Shown here piece by piece: positions 61,783-64,000 of a stretch of 64,000 bases of DNA. This stretch comes from Myxococcales bacterium (lineage in GTDB: Bacteria; Myxococcota; B64-G9), in contig JAAZNF010000009.1 of NCBI GenBank assembly GCA_012798435.1, positions 54,208 to 118,207 of the forward strand. The letters run 5' to 3'. The translations under genes and the position numbers were made by a program. The notes below the pieces were generated by a model. That model was not told where the DNA came from, ran no database searches, and was given only the letters and a program-made list of their open reading frames with translations. Position 1 is the stretch's first letter. Every line of letters starts with the position of its first letter.

Positions 61783-62849
61783 TAGGGCCTGCAAGTGCGG
61801 TTGATCTCGACGGGGGTCTTGACGGGGATGTTGGGCACTCGTGGCAGGCCCCTGGGAAGCTTCGACCTCACGATGGCCAGGCCCGACTGCGACCAGAGCG
61901 TCAGGCGATCCCAGGGTTTCCTCCTGCGGATGGAACGAAAAATGAACCCGTGACCGTCCTGGAGCATGTTCTGCCCGAGTTCATTCTGGCCAAAGATCCA
62001 GTCCACGCTCTTTCTGGATATCTCCAGGTAACGCGCATCCTGCGTCAATCGGTAGAGGGCGAGAAGCGCCATGGGGGCCATGGCGTCCTGGTGCACGGAG
62101 TAGATTTCGTACGGCTCCACCACCACGCCCTCATCGGCCGAGAATATCCAGGGCCAGCCGCCATCCGAGAGCTGGCTCCTGAGCATAGCTTCGGCCAATC
62201 TCACGGCCGCCTGCCGGTAGCGCTCCGGCGCGTCTTCCAGTCCCGCCCGAGCGGCCATCGACAGCGCCAGCAGTCCATAGATCTGGGTGGCGAAATTCGG
62301 CAACGGCCGGCGCAGATCCCGTTTTCCGTGTTGGTAGAGGAGCCCGCTCAAAGACACCATTTCGTCAAACAAGAAGCGGCCGATATTCTCCGCAAGACGC
62401 CGGGCGGCGTCGTCCTGGAACACGCGGGCGTATTCCACAAGGCCGATCATCAGCCAGGCGACCTCCATACCCTCGAGGCTGCGGAGCAGGGCGACGTTCT
62501 CGGTGGCGGTTTTTACCCGTTGCAGGAGTTGCGGGCCTTCGCTCGCGCCGAGCCGGGCTGCGTTCCAGAGGTACAATCCCACATCTCCGCGGGTGAGCTG
62601 CGGCGAATCCACGCGTTCCAGGAGTCGTCGCCACAGTTTCTTTCGGTCGGTGCGGCAGTCGATGCCATGCTCTTCGGCGCGGCTGGTTCCGAGAAGCACC
62701 ATCAAGCTGTAGCGCAGGGAAGTCCCTCGCGGGCGGGCGTCCTTGCCGGCGATTTCGTGGGCGAAGAGAAGGGGATCCTCGACCGAACGCATCCGGCCTA
62801 GTCCGTTCGCTGCCAGGCGGACCAGCTCGCGTATGGCCTCGTCGGTCAC
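61734..62849 (-). CDS. Hypothetical alpha/alpha-toroid protein
   Basis: A 371-residue protein rich in regularly spaced helices, with DGGWPWIFSADEGVVVEPYE (about 228-247), SVHQDAMAPMALLALYRLT and YLEISRKSVDWIFGQNELG (about 272-290), a pattern typical of (alpha/alpha)6 toroids in glycan epimerases and glycosidases. No signal peptide is seen and no catalytic set can be named. It overlaps the upstream AAC(3)-family gene (ATGA at 62846-62849), so the two act or are regulated together. Its 3' end overlaps the convergent dinG gene by 49 bp. Confidence 0.72.
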   Translation of the reverse strand: MTDEAIRELVRLAANGLGRMRSVEDPLLFAHEIAGKDARPRGTSLRYSLMVLLGTSRAEEHGIDCRTDRKKLWRRLLERVDSPQLTRGDVGLYLWNAARLGASEGPQLLQRVKTATENVALLRSLEGMEVAWLMIGLVEYARVFQDDAARRLAENIGRFLFDEMVSLSGLLYQHGKRDLRRPLPNFATQIYGLLALSMAARAGLEDAPERYRQAAVRLAEAMLRSQLSDGGWPWIFSADEGVVVEPYEIYSVHQDAMAPMALLALYRLTQDARYLEISRKSVDWIFGQNELGQNMLQDGHGFIFRSIRRRKPWDRLTLWSQSGLAIVRSKLPRGLPRVPNIPVKTPVEINRTCRPYHLGWILEAWSGVVSK

Positions 62850-63763
62850 TCTCCCCTCCCGGTGGGCAGCGCGTAGATGGTGAGTCCTTCCGCGAGGAGG
62901 CGCTCGAACGCGGCGAACAGGGGGCGCGCGCGCGCCGCCATGATTTCACCCTTGCCCAGGCGGAGAGACTGGAGGGCACCCTCTTGTATAAGGCGGAGCT
63001 TGAACCGAGCCTCCAGGTCGGGCCGGCGATCGATGCGGTACGGCGCCAGCCGGGGGTCGTGGACCGGCGTGTGGACGATCACCGGCTCGCCCGAAGCGTT
63101 CCGGCAGCGAGCGGCGAACGTCGAGTCGCTGAACACCCGGATGGGGAACGAAGGTTGTAGGCATTCGAAGGCGTGATAGAGCGTGATGGCCCACAACCGG
63201 CAGCCGAACCAAACCTGCAGGGCGTTCTGCTCGACCAGCCGGGCGAAGGGAGTACCCTCTCCGAAAGGCGTCGCCGCCTGTTCGTGTCCCGCCACGAATT
63301 CCTCGGCGCGGGAACCCCAGGCGCAAACGGAGTGCGTCGGGTGCAGGCTGCGAAAGACGTCCTTGCGCTTTCGGAAGGCCTCGGTGATGGCGCCCATGGT
63401 CGAAGGGGTGTTGCGGACGTCGAACAGAGGATCTCTCGACAAGTGTTCCCGGCCCGTACCATCGATGGGGAAAGCCGGCATTACGACCAGGCCCTCGGGT
63501 CCCACCAGGGCCTTCAGGGATTCGATCACGGTTTCGGCGCCTCCCTGGATGCGGCCGAAGGCGCTCATGGAAGACTGCAGGAAAATCCAGTCCCCTCGCG
63601 TCAGGCCCAGGCGCCGGAATGCCTCGGTGATCTGCGTGGCGGAGACCTCCGTTGGGTCCCAGATCTGCGACAGGCGAAAGATCAGGCCGCGATATGCCTT
63701 GCGAAACCTTCGCAGGATTGGTTTGAGGCGGTCCGGGACGGCAGCTGAGAACATCAATGGCAT
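62846..63763 (-). CDS. AAC(3)-family N-acetyltransferase
   Basis: About 305 residues from the ATG at 63763 (or 63754); the open frame extends further up without domain character. The antibiotic_NAT fold is recognised by GDWIFLQSSMSAFGRIQGGA (about 57-76), GLVVMPAFPIDGTG, NTPSTMGAITEAFRKRKDV and HPTHSVCAWGSRAEEF (about 142-157). The family uses acetyl-CoA to acetylate aminoglycoside amines, but chromosomal members often serve sugar or natural-product biosynthesis. Being coupled to a toroid protein of likely glycan chemistry favours a biosynthetic role here over resistance. The remaining 240 bp to the window end hold no supported gene. Confidence 0.8.
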   Translation of the reverse strand: MPLMFSAAVPDRLKPILRRFRKAYRGLIFRLSQIWDPTEVSATQITEAFRRLGLTRGDWIFLQSSMSAFGRIQGGAETVIESLKALVGPEGLVVMPAFPIDGTGREHLSRDPLFDVRNTPSTMGAITEAFRKRKDVFRSLHPTHSVCAWGSRAEEFVAGHEQAATPFGEGTPFARLVEQNALQVWFGCRLWAITLYHAFECLQPSFPIRVFSDSTFAARCRNASGEPVIVHTPVHDPRLAPYRIDRRPDLEARFKLRLIQEGALQSLRLGKGEIMAARARPLFAAFERLLAEGLTIYALPTGRGE

Positions 63764-64000
63764 AGCCGATACCACTGTAGACGATCCCCTCGCCGTGCTC
63801 AACGGCTCAACGATGGAGATGTGATATGCGAGATCCGAGATCCCGAGAGCCCCCGAGAGCGGTTCCACCCACCCCGGTTCGCCCATGCTGAAAACGAGAC
63901 TGTTATTTCTTGAATTGATGCCAGGTGAAGACTCTCGCATTGTTAAAGAGCGACTTCCCGGCAGTTTTTTGCTTCTTGCCGCCCAAAAACAATCAGACCC

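Noticed and set aside
62846..63763. An aminoglycoside-resistance gene
   Set aside because: The family match is to the broad AAC(3) fold; context with a coupled glycan-type protein and no mobile element gives no support for resistance.

Overview
This is a GC-rich bacterial window that most resembles a deltaproteobacterium of the Myxococcota or a close relative. The pointers are a MYXO-CTERM-like C-terminal sorting tail on a SpoIID-domain protein, large calcium-binding thrombospondin type 3 repeat lipoproteins, CotH-family lipoproteins, a eukaryote-like Ser/Thr kinase fused to a TonB C-terminal domain, and very tight gene packing with many GTGA/ATGA start-stop overlaps. The double-cubane reductase, selenium genes and tryptophanase fit an at least partly anaerobic life. 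No rRNA, tRNA, CRISPR array or insertion sequence was seen.

Layout. 1-13.8 kb is an envelope and accessory region: thrombospondin-repeat, TPR and carboxypeptidase-regulatory-like lipoproteins, a nitroreductase, an acyl-CoA-binding protein, the SpoIID protein and a GT-C membrane protein. Its gaps carry AT-rich patches and copies of a short repeat, GGGGACAGGCCCC. 13.9-17.6 kb is a glycolytic run (gap, pgk, tpiA, secG). 17.9-20.9 kb is tryptophanase followed by three signalling-like genes. 21.1-24.9 kb is a nucleoside salvage operon (phosphopentomutase, pyrimidine-nucleoside phosphorylase, purine-nucleoside phosphorylase, cytidine deaminase).

25.8-34.8 kb, on the minus strand, is a complete bacterial microcompartment (BMC) operon. 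It encodes one BMC-H, one BMC-T and three BMC-P shell proteins, a PduL phosphotransacylase, a PduP/EutE aldehyde dehydrogenase, a PduS/RnfC-like electron carrier, a DeoC aldolase with a large N-terminal extension, an RpiB-like protein, a second triosephosphate isomerase and an unassigned protein. Four cargo proteins start with encapsulation-type helices. The salvage operon would turn deoxynucleosides into deoxyribose 5-phosphate; DeoC would split it to acetaldehyde plus glyceraldehyde 3-phosphate; the aldehyde would become acetyl-CoA and acetyl phosphate inside the shell, and the triose would enter glycolysis. This matches the sugar-phosphate-utilising (SPU) type of BMC. The encapsulation-tagged triosephosphate isomerase, the Cys-cluster DeoC fusion and the RpiB-like protein without its catalytic Cys are unusual.

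34.9-41.4 kb holds a GT-C glycosyltransferase-like protein, two CotH lipoproteins and an inositol-monophosphatase-family protein. 41.6-46.8 kb is a selenium/redox cassette: double-cubane reductase, its ATPase activator, SelD, a cysteine desulfurase, YedF and a DUF3343 protein. Just upstream lies a 32-residue reading frame with an in-frame UGA followed by a hairpin that copies the apical loop and spacing of the E. coli fdhF SECIS element. This is probably an unannotated small selenoprotein or a SelB-responsive leader, and it is the most striking observation here. 46.9-64 kb holds two thiolases, QueF, the kinase-TonB fusion, an MMPL/RND exporter with a periplasmic binding protein and a TatT-like lipoprotein, an SsnA-LarA-DinG run, and a two-gene minus-strand unit with an AAC(3)-family acetyltransferase.
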